Part shown: in pieces, positions 17,229 through 25,933 of the stretch
Position numbering within the stretch: position 1 is the stretch's first letter
How the letters are laid out: each line of letters opens with the position of its first letter
Assembly (NCBI RefSeq): GCF_028583725.1
Contig: NZ_CP110680.1
Location: 3,348,001 to 3,412,000 of the forward strand
Source of the DNA: Cellulomonas fimi
Lineage (GTDB): Bacteria > Actinomycetota > Actinomycetes > Actinomycetales > Cellulomonadaceae
Direction: 5' to 3'
DNA length: 64,000 nt
Made by a program: the position numbers and the translations under genes
The notes under the pieces: model-generated
What the model was told of the DNA's origin: nothing
Database searches by the model: none
The model's input: only the letters and a program-made list of their open reading frames with translations

Positions 17229-18476
17229 ATGGGCGAGCCGAAGGACGCACAGCACGGCGTCGAGCACGGTCGGTGGCGTGACGTCGCGCGCGCGTCGGGG
17301 CTGCTCGCCGACGACGGTCACGTGCGGGCGACGATCTTCGCCGAGATGTCGGCGCTCGCCGAGTCGACGGGCTCGGTGAACCTCGGCCAGGGCTTCCCCG
17401 ACGTCGACGGCCCGGCCTCGGTCGCCCGGGCCGCCGCGCAGGCCGTCGCCGACGGGCACAACCAGTACCCGCCCGGTCCCGGGATCCCCGCGCTGCGGCA
17501 CGCGGTCGCCGAGCACCAGGAGGCGCGCTACGGGCTCGACTGGCACCCCGACCGCGAGGTGCTCGTCACGACCGGCGCGACCGAGGCGCTCGCCGCGGCG
17601 GTGCTCGCGCTCGCCGGGCCCGGCGACGAGGTGCTGACCCTCGAGCCGTTCTACGACGCGTACGCCGCGGTCGTCGCGCTGTCCGGTGCCACGCACACCA
17701 CCGCTCCCCTGCGCGCGACGCCCGAGGGGTTCCGCGTCGACCTCGACGCGCTCGCCGCGGCGTTCACCGACCGGACCCGGCTCGTGCTGCTCAACACCCC
17801 GCACAACCCGACGGGCACCGTCCTCACGCCCGACGAGCTCGCCGCCGTCGCCCGGCTCGCGACCGCGCACGACGCGCTCGTCGTCACCGACGAGGTCTAC
17901 GAGCACCTCGTCCTCGACCCCGGCGTGCGGCACGTGCCGGTCGCGACGCTGCCCGGCATGGCGGAGCGCACGCTCACGGTGTCGTCCGCCGGCAAGACGT
18001 TCTCGTTCACCGGCTGGAAGATCGGCTGGGTCACCGGCCCGGAGCACCTGGTGACCGCGGTGCGGACCGTCAAGCAGTTCCTCACGTACGTGTCGGGTGC
18101 ACCGTTCCAGCCCGCCGTCGCGTTCGCGCTGCGCGACCCCGACGTCGGCACATGGGTGCGCGACCTGGCCGCCTCGCTCGCCTCCCGGCGGGACCGGCTC
18201 TGCGCCGGCCTGGAGGCCGCCGGGTTCACCGTCGTGCGCCCGCAGGGCACCTACTTCGTCCTCGCCGACGCCGCGCCGCTCGGGTTCGACGACGGCGCCG
18301 CGCTGTGCCGCGCCCTGCCCGGCCTCGCGGGCGTCGTGGGGGTGCCCGTCACCGCGTTCACGCACGCGGGGTCGGACGTCGACCGGGCGCTGCGCTCGTG
18401 GGTGCGGTTCACGTTCGTCAAGCGCGACGAGGTGCTCGACGAAGCGGTCACGCGCCTGTCGCGGCTGCGCGGCTGA
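17229..18476 (+). CDS. PLP-dependent aminotransferase, class I/II (methionine/kynurenine aminotransferase-like)
   Basis: Fold-type I aminotransferase of 415 residues. ATG at 17229 is 7 bases after TATCCT (17217-17222), a leaderless start. Visible: VNLGQGFPDVDGP near the N-terminus, substrate/cofactor segment TTGATEALAAA, NTPHNPTGTV with the PLP-binding Asn, DEVYEHLV with the Asp that pairs with the pyridine nitrogen, and SSAGKTFSFTGWKIGW carrying the Schiff-base Lys. The LGQGFPD and SAGKTFS(F)TGWK combination is that of the YbdL/kynurenine aminotransferase group, which acts on methionine, glutamine or aromatic substrates. Exact substrate cannot be decided. Converges on the next gene with 13 bp between. 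Confidence 0.92.
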   Translation: MGEPKDAQHGVEHGRWRDVARASGLLADDGHVRATIFAEMSALAESTGSVNLGQGFPDVDGPASVARAAAQAVADGHNQYPPGPGIPALRHAVAEHQEARYGLDWHPDREVLVTTGATEALAAAVLALAGPGDEVLTLEPFYDAYAAVVALSGATHTTAPLRATPEGFRVDLDALAAAFTDRTRLVLLNTPHNPTGTVLTPDELAAVARLATAHDALVVTDEVYEHLVLDPGVRHVPVATLPGMAERTLTVSSAGKTFSFTGWKIGWVTGPEHLVTAVRTVKQFLTYVSGAPFQPAVAFALRDPDVGTWVRDLAASLASRRDRLCAGLEAAGFTVVRPQGTYFVLADAAPLGFDDGAALCRALPGLAGVVGVPVTAFTHAGSDVDRALRSWVRFTFVKRDEVLDEAVTRLSRLRG

Positions 18477-18489
18477 CCCGCGCGCGGCA

Positions 18490-18954
18490 TCAGGCCGGCG
18501 CGAGCCCGGGAGCCGCAGGCGTCGACGTGAGCGCCCGCGCGCCCTTGGCGTTGAGGCCCATGTTGGCGCGCAGCAGCACGTCCCCGGTGGCCCGGTCGAC
18601 GAAGGTCGCGGTGTAGAGGACCCGGTGCCGGATGCGCAGCTCGACCGCGTCGTGCGGGAGGTCGCCGAGGAGCCGGTCGGTCACCGGGCCGAACCCGGCG
18701 CGGCGCACGAGGACGAACCGGCGGTCGGTCCGCAGGCACCAGATCGGCTCGGTCGAGACGACGGCACCGACCCCGAGCATCCCGCCGCTGAGCGCGAGCG
18801 ACGCCGCGCCCAGCACCGCGGACGCGCCGACGGACGTGGCGGCGTTGCGCCCGCCCGCACCCTTCGGCTGGATGTGGCTGACGCCGAGGATCTCCTCGCC
18901 CGGCTCGAGCAGGTGCGCGGGGGCGGCAGCGACGAGCGCCTTGCGGGTGATCAC
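18490..18954 (-). CDS. Conserved hypothetical protein, possible PH-like domain
   Basis: Protein of 154 residues, GTG at 18954 with CCGGAGG about 6 bases upstream; a TACCGT -10 (complement at 18984-18989) would give a leader of roughly 23 bases. It has LLEPGEEILGVSHIQPKG, a Gly/Ala-rich hydrophobic stretch about residues 35-65 that may insert in a membrane, and then a beta-rich half (PIWCLRTDRRFVLVRR, VELRIRHRVLYTATFVDRATGDVLLRAN). The alternation of short strands after a generalised 'can be bad/good' residue pattern resembles bacterial PH domains, as far as can be judged by eye. No enzyme motif. Function unknown. Confidence 0.7.
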   Translation of the reverse strand: MITRKALVAAAPAHLLEPGEEILGVSHIQPKGAGGRNAATSVGASAVLGAASLALSGGMLGVGAVVSTEPIWCLRTDRRFVLVRRAGFGPVTDRLLGDLPHDAVELRIRHRVLYTATFVDRATGDVLLRANMGLNAKGARALTSTPAAPGLAPA

Positions 18955-19049
18955 GGGGGGCCTCCGGGTCGTCGGGTCGCGTGACGGTACCGCTGCCCCG
19001 CTGACCTGCGCGGACGTTCCGTACGGCTGTCACCCGCACGGGTGACGGA

Positions 19050-20426
19050 TCAGCCGGTCCAGGCACCGCCGCGGCGGTAGGCGGGCGTCGCGAGCGCGAG
19101 CACGAGCAGCGCGGCGACCGACGCGCCGACCATGACGACGGCCATCGCGACCGCATCGCCGCCGAGCAGGCCGGACAGCGGGCTGACGACGCCGGAGACG
19201 CCGGCCTGGGAGGCCCCGATGAACGCCGCCGCCGTCCCCGCGATCTCGCCGTGGCGGCTGAGCGCGAGCGCGGAGGCGTTGGGCGGCACGAAGTTGACCA
19301 GCGCGAGCACGAGCCACTGGACGACGAGCAGGCCCCACAGCCCGCCCAGGCCGGTGACGGCGAGCACGAGCAGCACGGTCGTGAGCGCGAGCGACAGCGG
19401 CAGCACGACGCGCACGATCCGGATCGGCGCGACCCGGCGCACCAGTGCCGCGTTCACCTGCGCACCCGCGACGAGCCCGATGCCGTTGATCGCGAACAGC
19501 AGCGAGAACTGGTGCTCGGACAGCCCGAAGCCCTCGCGCAGCACGAACGGCGACGCGACGACGTAGCTCATGAGCACCGCGACGCCGAGTCCCGGCATCA
19601 CGGCGAGCGCGACGAAGTGCCGGTCGCGCAGCAGCCCGCGGTACCCCGCCAGGGCGGTGCGCAGGCCGCCGTCGCGGCGACGGTCGGGCGGCAGCGTCTC
19701 GGGGAGGCGACGCCAGACGATCAGCCACAGCACGACGCCGAAGACCGCGAGCGCGACGAACACCGCGCGCCAGCCCGCCTGACCGGCGATGACACCGCCG
19801 ATGGACGGTGCGAACAGCGGCGCGACGCCGATGACGAGCATGAGCCGGGAGATCAGCCGGGACGCGTCCGAGCCGACGAACCGGTCGCGGATGACGGCCA
19901 TCGCGACGACGGTCGCGGACGCGTTGAAGAAGCCCTGCATCGACCGGAGCGCGATGAGCGGGATGATCGCGGGTGCGACGGCGCAGAGCAGCGACGTCAC
20001 GACGTGCAGCGCGACGCCGACCATGACGGGCTTGCGGCGACCGAACCGGTCGGACAGCGGGCCGATGACGAGCTGGCCGACGGCACCGCCGATCAGCATC
20101 GCGGTCATCGTGAGCTGCGCGGCGGTCGCGGACGTGTTCAGGTCCCGCGCGACGTCCGGCAGCGACGGCAGGTAGATGTCGGTCGAGATCGCCGGCAGCG
20201 CGCACATGAGGCCGAGCAGCAGGACGTACTTCGCGTTCGGCCGGTGGGCGGGTGCGGCGGTGTCGACGGCGCCCGACGGCGGGGTCGGGGCGGTGTCGAC
20301 GGCGCCCGACGGCGGGGTCGGGGCGGTGGCGTCCGCCGGGGCGGACGCGGTGGGGGCGGTGACGTGGGCGGCGGTCCGAGGGGTGGGCGGCGCCGCGGGG
20401 GTGCTGGGGGCGGGGCGCGCGGTCAT
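19050..20426 (-). CDS. MFS exporter, Bcr/CflA (bicyclomycin-type) drug resistance family
   Basis: Proton-coupled exporter of 458 residues with about 12 membrane helices. The family mark is LPAISTDIYLPSLPDVARDL in helix 1, followed by loop 2-3 GPLSDRFGRRKPV and the helix 4-5 region RSMQGFFNASATVVAMAVIRD, as in Bcr. ATG at 20426 was chosen as the first Met with a coding-like leader. The first 60 residues are an unusual Ala/Thr/Pro-rich cytoplasmic extension containing an 11-residue tandem duplication. A perfect 12-bp palindrome lies upstream. Substrate unknown; the family covers bicyclomycin, sulfonamides, cysteine and others. Confidence 0.9.
   Translation of the reverse strand: MTARPAPSTPAAPPTPRTAAHVTAPTASAPADATAPTPPSGAVDTAPTPPSGAVDTAAPAHRPNAKYVLLLGLMCALPAISTDIYLPSLPDVARDLNTSATAAQLTMTAMLIGGAVGQLVIGPLSDRFGRRKPVMVGVALHVVTSLLCAVAPAIIPLIALRSMQGFFNASATVVAMAVIRDRFVGSDASRLISRLMLVIGVAPLFAPSIGGVIAGQAGWRAVFVALAVFGVVLWLIVWRRLPETLPPDRRRDGGLRTALAGYRGLLRDRHFVALAVMPGLGVAVLMSYVVASPFVLREGFGLSEHQFSLLFAINGIGLVAGAQVNAALVRRVAPIRIVRVVLPLSLALTTVLLVLAVTGLGGLWGLLVVQWLVLALVNFVPPNASALALSRHGEIAGTAAAFIGASQAGVSGVVSPLSGLLGGDAVAMAVVMVGASVAALLVLALATPAYRRGGAWTG
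20258..20323. repeat. 33-bp tandem duplication inside the MFS gene
   Basis: Two identical 33-base units, 20258-20290 and 20291-20323, in the N-terminal coding part of the exporter. They encode a doubled 11-residue Thr/Pro/Ser-Gly-Ala-Val-Asp unit. The reading frame is kept. Probably a slippage or recombination duplication in a low-constraint leader. Confidence 0.85.
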
Positions 20427-20460
20427 CGCGTTCCATCGTCGCACCCGATCCACGCCGACG

Positions 20461-20472
20461 CGAATCGATTCG
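20461..20472. promoter_or_regulatory. Perfect 12-bp palindrome between MFS and SRAP genes
   Basis: CGAATCGATTCG, AT-rich compared with its surroundings, 35 bases upstream of the MFS start on the minus strand. A candidate operator for a small dimeric repressor; none is encoded nearby. Confidence 0.3.
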
Positions 20473-20582
20473 ACATGTCGCGCGTCACGTCGCCCGGCGC
20501 TTCCCCCGGCCCGCCCGCGGACCGCCCGCGGACCGCGTCGACGAGGCCGCGCGTGTGGGTGCGACCTGGCAGGCTGGCCCGC

Positions 20583-21323
20583 ATGTGCGGTCGCTACGCC
20601 TCCTTCCGCGAGGACCAGGCCCTGGCCGACGAGTTCGCCATCGCGACCGTCGCCGACGACGTCCGCCTGCTCCCGCCGTCGTGGAACGTCGCCCCGACCG
20701 ACGGCGTGCGCATGGTCGTCGAGCGCGCCGACAAGGAGACGGGCGAGGTCACCCGCCAGCTCCGCGTCGCCCGCTGGGGCCTCGTGCCGGCGTGGGCGAA
20801 GGACCCGTCCGTCGGCGCCCGGATGATCAACGCGCGTGTCGAGTCCGTCGCCGAGAAGTCCGCGTTCGCGCGCCCGTTCGCGGCCCGGCGCGCGCTGCTC
20901 CCCGCCGACGGCTACTACGAGTGGAAGAAGCCCGAGCCGGGTGCTCTGACCAGGAAGAAGCAGCCGTTCTACCTGCACCCCGCCGACGACGACCTCGTCG
21001 CGCTCGCCGGGCTGTACGAGTTCTGGAAGGACCCGACAAGGTCCGACGACGACCCCGACCGCTGGCTGGTCTCCGCGACCGTCATCACGCGGCCCGCCTC
21101 CGACGACCTTGCGCACATCCACGACCGCCAGCCGCTCATGCTGCGCCGCGACGCGTGGGACGCCTGGCTCGACCCGTCCGCCGGCGCCGACGACGCCCGC
21201 CGCCTGCTCGAGGCCCCGGCGCCCCGCATCATCGCGACGCCCGTCTCCACGCTGGTCAGCTCCGTCCGGAACAACGGCCCCCAGCTCCTCGAACCGGTCG
21301 ACCCGGACGAGACCCTGCTCTGA
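20583..21323 (+). CDS. SRAP-domain protein (YedK/HMCES family) for abasic-site protection
   Basis: Cytosolic DNA-repair protein of 246 residues. The N-terminus MCGRYA gives catalytic Cys2, which in YedK/HMCES forms a covalent thiazolidine link to abasic sites in single-stranded DNA; start at 20583 is therefore secure. Other hallmarks: WNVAPTD, RWGLVPAWAKD, the NARVESVAEKSAFARPF segment (substrate Asn and Glu), CxP-like LLPADGYYEWKK with the conserved Glu, and HDRQPLML with the catalytic His. CAGGCT (20570-20575) 8 bases before ATG suggests a leaderless message. Convergent with the cyclase gene. Confidence 0.95.
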   Translation: MCGRYASFREDQALADEFAIATVADDVRLLPPSWNVAPTDGVRMVVERADKETGEVTRQLRVARWGLVPAWAKDPSVGARMINARVESVAEKSAFARPFAARRALLPADGYYEWKKPEPGALTRKKQPFYLHPADDDLVALAGLYEFWKDPTRSDDDPDRWLVSATVITRPASDDLAHIHDRQPLMLRRDAWDAWLDPSAGADDARRLLEAPAPRIIATPVSTLVSSVRNNGPQLLEPVDPDETLL

Positions 21324-21338
21324 CGGCGACCGCCGTCA
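21321..21338. terminator. Short bidirectional hairpin overlapping both stop codons
   Basis: TGACGGC (21321-21327) and GCCGTCA (21332-21338) pair with a 4-nt loop. The left arm begins with the stop of the SRAP gene and the right arm ends with the complement of the stop of the cyclase gene. Only 12 bp separate the two genes. Confidence 0.5.
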
Positions 21339-22442
21339 GGACGCGGCGGCCGTGAGGCGGTAGGGGGTGACCGAGCCGATGCCCTGGAGGTCGAGGGCGG
21401 GCTGCTCGTGGAGCGCGAACCGCGGGTCGCCGCCGAGGACCTGTGCGGTCTCGGGGTCGGTGAGGACGGTGCTGGGCTCGGCGATGTCGGTGAGCCGCGC
21501 GGCGAGGTTCACGTCGGGGCCGAACACGTCGCCGAACCGGGACAGCACGCGCCCCCAGACGAACCCGACGCGCACGGGCGTCACGCCCCGCGCGCCCTCC
21601 GCGAGCCCGCCGACGGCCTGCTCGCGGTCGACGTCGATCGCGCCGCCGAGCGCCTCGGCGAGCCCGAGCGCGACGCGCGCACCGGCGGCGGGCGTGTCCG
21701 CGACGAACAGGACGGCGTCGCCGATCGTCTTGACGACGCGTCCCCCGGCACCGGTGACGACGTCGCGCGCGGCGGCCTCGAACCGCTGCACGAACTGCGA
21801 CAGGTCGGTGGACCCGAGCCCGGCGGTCCGCCGGGTGAACGACACCATGTCGGCGAACCCGACGGCCCGCGCGAGCGGCAGGGCGGACGCGTCGACGCCC
21901 GGCGAGCGCTGCGCGCCGAACTCGGCGGCGTACCGCCCGGCGATCGCCGCGAGCTGGCGCCGGTAGGAGTGCACGAGCTGCGCCTCGAGCAGGGGCGCGA
22001 GGTCGGCGAGCCGGTCCAGCGTGAGCAGCCGGGCGGTCGTGTCGTCGAGCTCGTACCGCGTGGACATGTCCTCGACGAGGGCCTCGACCTGCCACAGCGC
22101 GAGGCGGTCGGCGGTGTGGCCGAGCGCGCGGGTGACGGTCAGGACGGTGCGGATGTCGAGCCCGTGCTCGCGGACCAGGGCGACGGCCCGGTCGACCGCC
22201 TCGGCGTCGCGCTCGGTGTAGACGCGGTCCTCGGGGTCGGCGTGCGGCAGGCCGACGGTCGTCCAGAAGCCGCGGACGAGGTCGACGTCGATGTGCGCGC
22301 GACGCGCCAGGTCGTGCGCGCTGTACCGGCGCGTGCCCCCGAGGAGCTGGGCCTCGAGCTCGCCGACCGTGGACTCGGCGGCCGCCGTCTCGGAGACGGG
22401 TCGCCCGGCACCGGTGGCGGGCGAGGAACCGTCGTCGGGCAC
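21336..22442 (-). CDS. Class III adenylate/guanylate cyclase with N-terminal regulatory domain
   Basis: Soluble nucleotide cyclase of 368 residues. GTG at 22442 lies 8 bases after TAGGCT on the minus strand (complement at 22450-22455), a leaderless start. The N-terminal helical half (about 25-180) resembles the autoinhibitory regulatory domain of Rv1264-type mycobacterial cyclases: RYSAHDLARRAHIDVDLVRGFWTTVGLP and later LEAQLVHSYRRQLAAI. Catalytic domain about 185-330: metal Asp in VGFADMVSFT, base-selecting Lys in VVKTIGD with the second metal Asp, and GDVFGPDVNLAARL with transition-state Asn and Arg. All key residues are present, so it should be active, most likely making cAMP. Rv1264 itself is pH-sensitive; that property is not shown here. 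It is followed by the SRAP gene in convergent orientation and lies beside birA. Confidence 0.92.
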   Translation of the reverse strand: MPDDGSSPATGAGRPVSETAAAESTVGELEAQLLGGTRRYSAHDLARRAHIDVDLVRGFWTTVGLPHADPEDRVYTERDAEAVDRAVALVREHGLDIRTVLTVTRALGHTADRLALWQVEALVEDMSTRYELDDTTARLLTLDRLADLAPLLEAQLVHSYRRQLAAIAGRYAAEFGAQRSPGVDASALPLARAVGFADMVSFTRRTAGLGSTDLSQFVQRFEAAARDVVTGAGGRVVKTIGDAVLFVADTPAAGARVALGLAEALGGAIDVDREQAVGGLAEGARGVTPVRVGFVWGRVLSRFGDVFGPDVNLAARLTDIAEPSTVLTDPETAQVLGGDPRFALHEQPALDLQGIGSVTPYRLTAAAS

Positions 22443-22457
22443 GGGCCCGAGCCTAGT

Positions 22458-23348
22458 TCACACCCCGGACCGCACGTGACGGACGTCACCCGCGAGGACG
22501 TGGTGCGTGCGGCCCGCGGCGTCGACGACGACGAGCGCGCCGTCGTCGTCGAGGCGCTCCGCGACGCCGGTCAGCTCGTCGCCCCCGGGGAGCTCGACCC
22601 GCACGGGCGCGCCGATCGTCGCGCACACGGCCGTGATCTCGTCGGCCAGCCCGGACGCGACCGCGTCGCCGCCCGCGTCGCGCCAGCGCGTCGCGACGTC
22701 GTCGAGGGCTGTGACGAGCGCGACGAGCAGGGAGTCGCGCGTCACGTGGTGCGCGCCCGCGAGCGCGAGCGAGGTCGCGTGCTCGACGGGCAGCTCGGCG
22801 GCGCTCTGGCCCACGTTGATCCCGATGCCGATGACGACGGCCGGCGTGACCCCCGCGGGCGTCGGCGCGACCTCGGTGAGGATGCCCCCGACCTTGCGCG
22901 CCGCACCCCAGCCGGCGACCTCGGTGTCCGCCGGGACGAGCACGTCGTTCGGCCACTTGAGCACGGCCGGCACCCCGGCGGTCGCGCGCACGGCGGTCAC
23001 GGCGCCGAGCCCGGCGAGGAGCGGCAGCCAGCCGAACGCGCGCGTCGGGACCGTCGGGCGGGCGACGAACGAGCAGGTCAGCGCGGTCCCGGCGGCGGTC
23101 TCCCAGTCGCGCCCCGCGCGCCCGCGGCCGGCGTCCTGGTGGTCGGCGACGAGCACGCTGCCGTGCGGCCACGCGTCGGGGTCGGCGGCGATCGCGGCGA
23201 CGACGTCGGTGTTGGTCGAGCCCGTGCGGGCGACGACGTCGACGCGCGCGAGCGGGCCGGCGGGCGCCAGCAGGAGCGAGCGCAGGGCGTCCTGGTCGAG
23301 CGGGCTGCGGTCCTCGGTGAGGTCGCCGTCGGACGGGGGCGTCGTCAT
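22458..23348 (-). CDS. birA: Biotin-[acetyl-CoA-carboxylase] ligase
   Basis: Attaches biotin to the carrier lysine of acyl-CoA carboxylase through biotinyl-AMP. 296 residues without an N-terminal HTH, so ligase only and not a repressor. Start ATG at 23348 (an upstream in-frame start at 23357 is possible). The catalytic glycine loop is [13 protein letters not shown], the biotin pocket segment TGSTNTDV, and LKWPNDVLV with the conserved Lys-Trp-Pro-Asn-Asp. C-terminal SH3-like end. It is divergent from the carboxylase beta subunit whose partner carries the biotin site, an arrangement also found in M. tuberculosis (birA-accD5). Confidence 0.95.
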   Translation of the reverse strand: MTTPPSDGDLTEDRSPLDQDALRSLLLAPAGPLARVDVVARTGSTNTDVVAAIAADPDAWPHGSVLVADHQDAGRGRAGRDWETAAGTALTCSFVARPTVPTRAFGWLPLLAGLGAVTAVRATAGVPAVLKWPNDVLVPADTEVAGWGAARKVGGILTEVAPTPAGVTPAVVIGIGINVGQSAAELPVEHATSLALAGAHHVTRDSLLVALVTALDDVATRWRDAGGDAVASGLADEITAVCATIGAPVRVELPGGDELTGVAERLDDDGALVVVDAAGRTHHVLAGDVRHVRSGV

Positions 23349-23511
23349 GCCGCCCATGATGTCGCGCGCACTCGTCGTCCGTCAGGTCTCCCGGGGCGGC
23401 GACCCTCCAACGCGTGGGCCGCCGCGTTGTGGGGTTCCGACGACCCGACGCCCCGAACACGGTCATCGCCCTGCAGGTGCCTGGTGGGGTTCCACAACTA
23501 GCCTCGGTCGG

Positions 23512-25125
23512 GTGACCCAGACGGACCAGACAGGCGTCCCCGCCCCCGGCACCGCCCCGCGCGGCACCGCGGCCCGCCTCGCCGACCTCGCCGAGCGGAC
23601 CCGGGCGGCCGAGGTCGCCGAGCAGGGCGCGGCCGACAAGCAGCACGCGCGCGGCAAGAAGACGGCCCGCGAGCGCATCGAGGCGCTCCTTGACCCGGGC
23701 TCGTTCACCGAGCTCGACGCGCTCGTGCGGCACCGCTCGACGAACTTCGGGCTCGACAAGAAGCGGATCCCGGGCGACGGCGTCGTCACCGGGCACGGCA
23801 CGGTCGACGGCCGGCCGGTGTGCGTCTACTCGCAGGACTTCACGGTCTTCGGCGGCAGCCTCGGCGAGGTGCACGGCCAGAAGATCACCAAGGTCATGGA
23901 CCTCGCGCTGCGCACCGGCGTGCCGCTCGTCGGGATCAGCGACGGCGGCGGCGCGCGTATCCAGGAGGGCGTCGCGGGCCTCACGCAGTTCGCGGAGATC
24001 TTCCGCCGCAACGTCGCCGCGTCGGGCGTGATCCCGCAGATCAGCCTCATCCTCGGCCCGTCGGCGGGCGGCGCGGTGTACTCCCCCGCGCTCACGGACT
24101 TCATCGTCATGGCCGACGGCACGTCGAACATGTTCATCACCGGGCCGGACGTGATCCGCGCGGTCACGGGCGAGGACGTCGGCTTCGAGGAGCTCGGCGG
24201 CGCGACGACGCACAGCACGCGCTCGGGCGTCGCGCACTACATGGCGTCCGACGAGGACGACGCGATCGACTACGTGCGCTCGCTGCTGTCGTACCTCCCG
24301 CAGAACAACCTCACGGACCCGCCGACGTTCGCGCACGAGGCGCCGCTCGAGGTGACCGAGGAGGACGAGGAGCTCGACGCGATCGTCCCCGACTCGGACA
24401 CGCAGCCGTACGACATGCGCACCGTCGTGGAGCACGTGCTCGACGACGGCGTCCTGCTCGAGATCCAGCCGCTGTACGCGCAGAACGTGCTCGTCGGGTT
24501 CGGGCACGTCGAGGGTCAGCCCGTGGGGATCGTCGCGAACCAGCCGATGGCGATGGCGGGCACGCTCGACATCAACGCCGCGGAGAAGGCCGCGCGGTTC
24601 GTGCGGACGTGCGACGCGTTCAACATCCCGGTGCTGACGTTCGTCGACGTGCCGGGCTTCCTGCCGGGCACGGACCAGGAGTGGAACGGCATCATCCGGC
24701 GCGGCGCGAAGCTCATCTACGCGTACGCGGAGGCGACGGTCCCGCTGGTCACGGTCATCACCCGCAAGGCGTACGGTGGCGCGTACATCGTCATGGGGTC
24801 CAAGCAGCTCGGTGCCGACGTCAACCTGGCCTGGCCGACCGCCCAGATCGCGGTCATGGGCGCGGGCGGTGCGGTGAACATCCTGCAGCGCGGCGCGCTC
24901 AAGTCCGTCGCGGAGGCCGGTGGGGACGTCGAGGCCGAGCGGCGACGCCTCACGGCGGAGTACGAGGAGGCGATCGTCAACCCGTGGGACGCGGCGGACC
25001 GCGGCTACGTGGACGCCGTCATCGCCCCCTCGCAGACCCGGTCGGAGATCACCCGGGCGCTGCGGCTGCTGCGCACCAAGCGCGCGAGCCTGCCGCCCAA
25101 GAAGCACGGCAACATCCCGCTGTGA
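23512..25125 (+). CDS. accD: Acyl-CoA carboxylase, carboxyltransferase (beta) subunit
   Basis: Transfers CO2 from carboxybiotin to acetyl- or propionyl-CoA, giving malonyl- or methylmalonyl-CoA. 537 residues, typical of the actinobacterial AccD/PccB type. GTG at 23512 is 8 bases after TAGCCT (23499-23504). Two crotonase-like halves: N-terminal with [11 protein letters not shown] and [14 protein letters not shown] forming the acyl-CoA oxyanion hole, and C-terminal with [14 protein letters not shown] and [14 protein letters not shown]. Substrate choice depends on a few pocket residues I cannot assign safely. Heads an operon with an unknown gene and the epsilon subunit; the biotinylated alpha subunit is encoded 4.3 kb downstream. 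Confidence 0.96.
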   Translation: MTQTDQTGVPAPGTAPRGTAARLADLAERTRAAEVAEQGAADKQHARGKKTARERIEALLDPGSFTELDALVRHRSTNFGLDKKRIPGDGVVTGHGTVDGRPVCVYSQDFTVFGGSLGEVHGQKITKVMDLALRTGVPLVGISDGGGARIQEGVAGLTQFAEIFRRNVAASGVIPQISLILGPSAGGAVYSPALTDFIVMADGTSNMFITGPDVIRAVTGEDVGFEELGGATTHSTRSGVAHYMASDEDDAIDYVRSLLSYLPQNNLTDPPTFAHEAPLEVTEEDEELDAIVPDSDTQPYDMRTVVEHVLDDGVLLEIQPLYAQNVLVGFGHVEGQPVGIVANQPMAMAGTLDINAAEKAARFVRTCDAFNIPVLTFVDVPGFLPGTDQEWNGIIRRGAKLIYAYAEATVPLVTVITRKAYGGAYIVMGSKQLGADVNLAWPTAQIAVMGAGGAVNILQRGALKSVAEAGGDVEAERRRLTAEYEEAIVNPWDAADRGYVDAVIAPSQTRSEITRALRLLRTKRASLPPKKHGNIPL

Positions 25126-25138
25126 CCACGGAGGACGC

Positions 25139-25669
25139 GTGAGCGAGCACGACCACGACGAGCACACCCACGGCCTGGAGCCGCTGACGGGCGTCGACGC
25201 CCTGGAGCTGCACGCGGCCGTCGACCGGCTGACGACGGCGCTGCACGCGTACGTCGAGACGGCGGTCGGGGTGCGCGCGGAGTTCGGTGCGCACGAGGCG
25301 GACGAGGACCCGCGCGTGCTGTCGCTGGAGTCGGAGATCGGCGGGCTCAACGCACAGCTGTACGACCTGCTGCACAGCCGCCTCGGCCTGCACGCGGACC
25401 TCACGGGCATGTCGTGGTCCGACGACGACGAGGGCGACGCGGACGCGGCGCCCGAGCGCACCGACGTCGACACCTTCCACCTCGGGTTCGTGGTCGGCCA
25501 GCCGCTCGCGACGTCCGACCTGTCGCTCGACTCGGTGCTGGACCTGGTCGACGCGGGCGGCGCGGACGTCGCGCAGCGCCTCGTCGACGCGGGCTTCGAG
25601 GTCACGGAGTGGGGCGCGTCGCGCGGCGCGCCGGTCGGGTTCGACGAGGACGAGGAGGGCGACGGGTGA
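25139..25669 (+). CDS. Unknown protein between carboxylase beta and epsilon subunit genes
   Basis: Protein of 176 residues. GTG at 25139 lies 13 bp after accD, with GGAGG 6 bases before it, and its stop overlaps the epsilon gene by 4 bp, so it is embedded in the carboxylase operon. N-terminus is His/Asp/Glu-rich (SEHDHDEHTHG). Residues about 20-85 look helical (ALELHAAVDRLTTALHAYVE, EIGGLNAQLYDLLHSRLGLHADL). The rest is strongly acidic with a small alpha/beta-looking section (VDTFHLGFVVGQPL, AQRLVDAGFEVTEWG) and an acidic tail. No family recognised. Gene position suggests an accessory role for the carboxylase or metal/biotin supply, but nothing in the sequence proves it. Confidence 0.8.
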   Translation: MSEHDHDEHTHGLEPLTGVDALELHAAVDRLTTALHAYVETAVGVRAEFGAHEADEDPRVLSLESEIGGLNAQLYDLLHSRLGLHADLTGMSWSDDDEGDADAAPERTDVDTFHLGFVVGQPLATSDLSLDSVLDLVDAGGADVAQRLVDAGFEVTEWGASRGAPVGFDEDEEGDG

Positions 25670-25896
25670 ACGACGCACAGCCGGGCGCGCACGTGCACGT
25701 CGTGCGCGGCGCGCCCGACGAGGTCGAGCTCGCGGCGCTGGTCGCGGGCCTCGTCGCGGCCTCGTCGCAGGACGCGCACGGCGCGGACGACCACGCCGCG
25801 GCGACGTCCGCGTGGTCCGACCGGCGACGCGTGCTGCGCGGTGCGACGACGCCCCGGCCGGGCCCCGACGCGTGGCGCTGGAGCCTGCGCGGCTGA
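25666..25896 (+). CDS. accE: Acyl-CoA carboxylase epsilon subunit
   Basis: Small protein of 76 residues typical of actinobacterial carboxylases, where epsilon binds and stabilises or activates the alpha-beta complex. It shows the usual sparse pattern: N-terminal VHVVRGAPDEVELAALVAGLVAA, a central SAWSDRRRV, and the terminal Pro-Gly-x-x-Ala-Trp-x-x-Ser motif (RPGPDAWRWSLRG). GTG at 25666 overlaps the preceding stop as GTGA. Short, divergent in sequence, recognised by end motifs and context. Confidence 0.88.
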   Translation: MNDAQPGAHVHVVRGAPDEVELAALVAGLVAASSQDAHGADDHAAATSAWSDRRRVLRGATTPRPGPDAWRWSLRG

Positions 25897-25933
25897 CGGC
25901 CCGGCCCCCGTACCGACGAGTAGGGTCGTCCGG

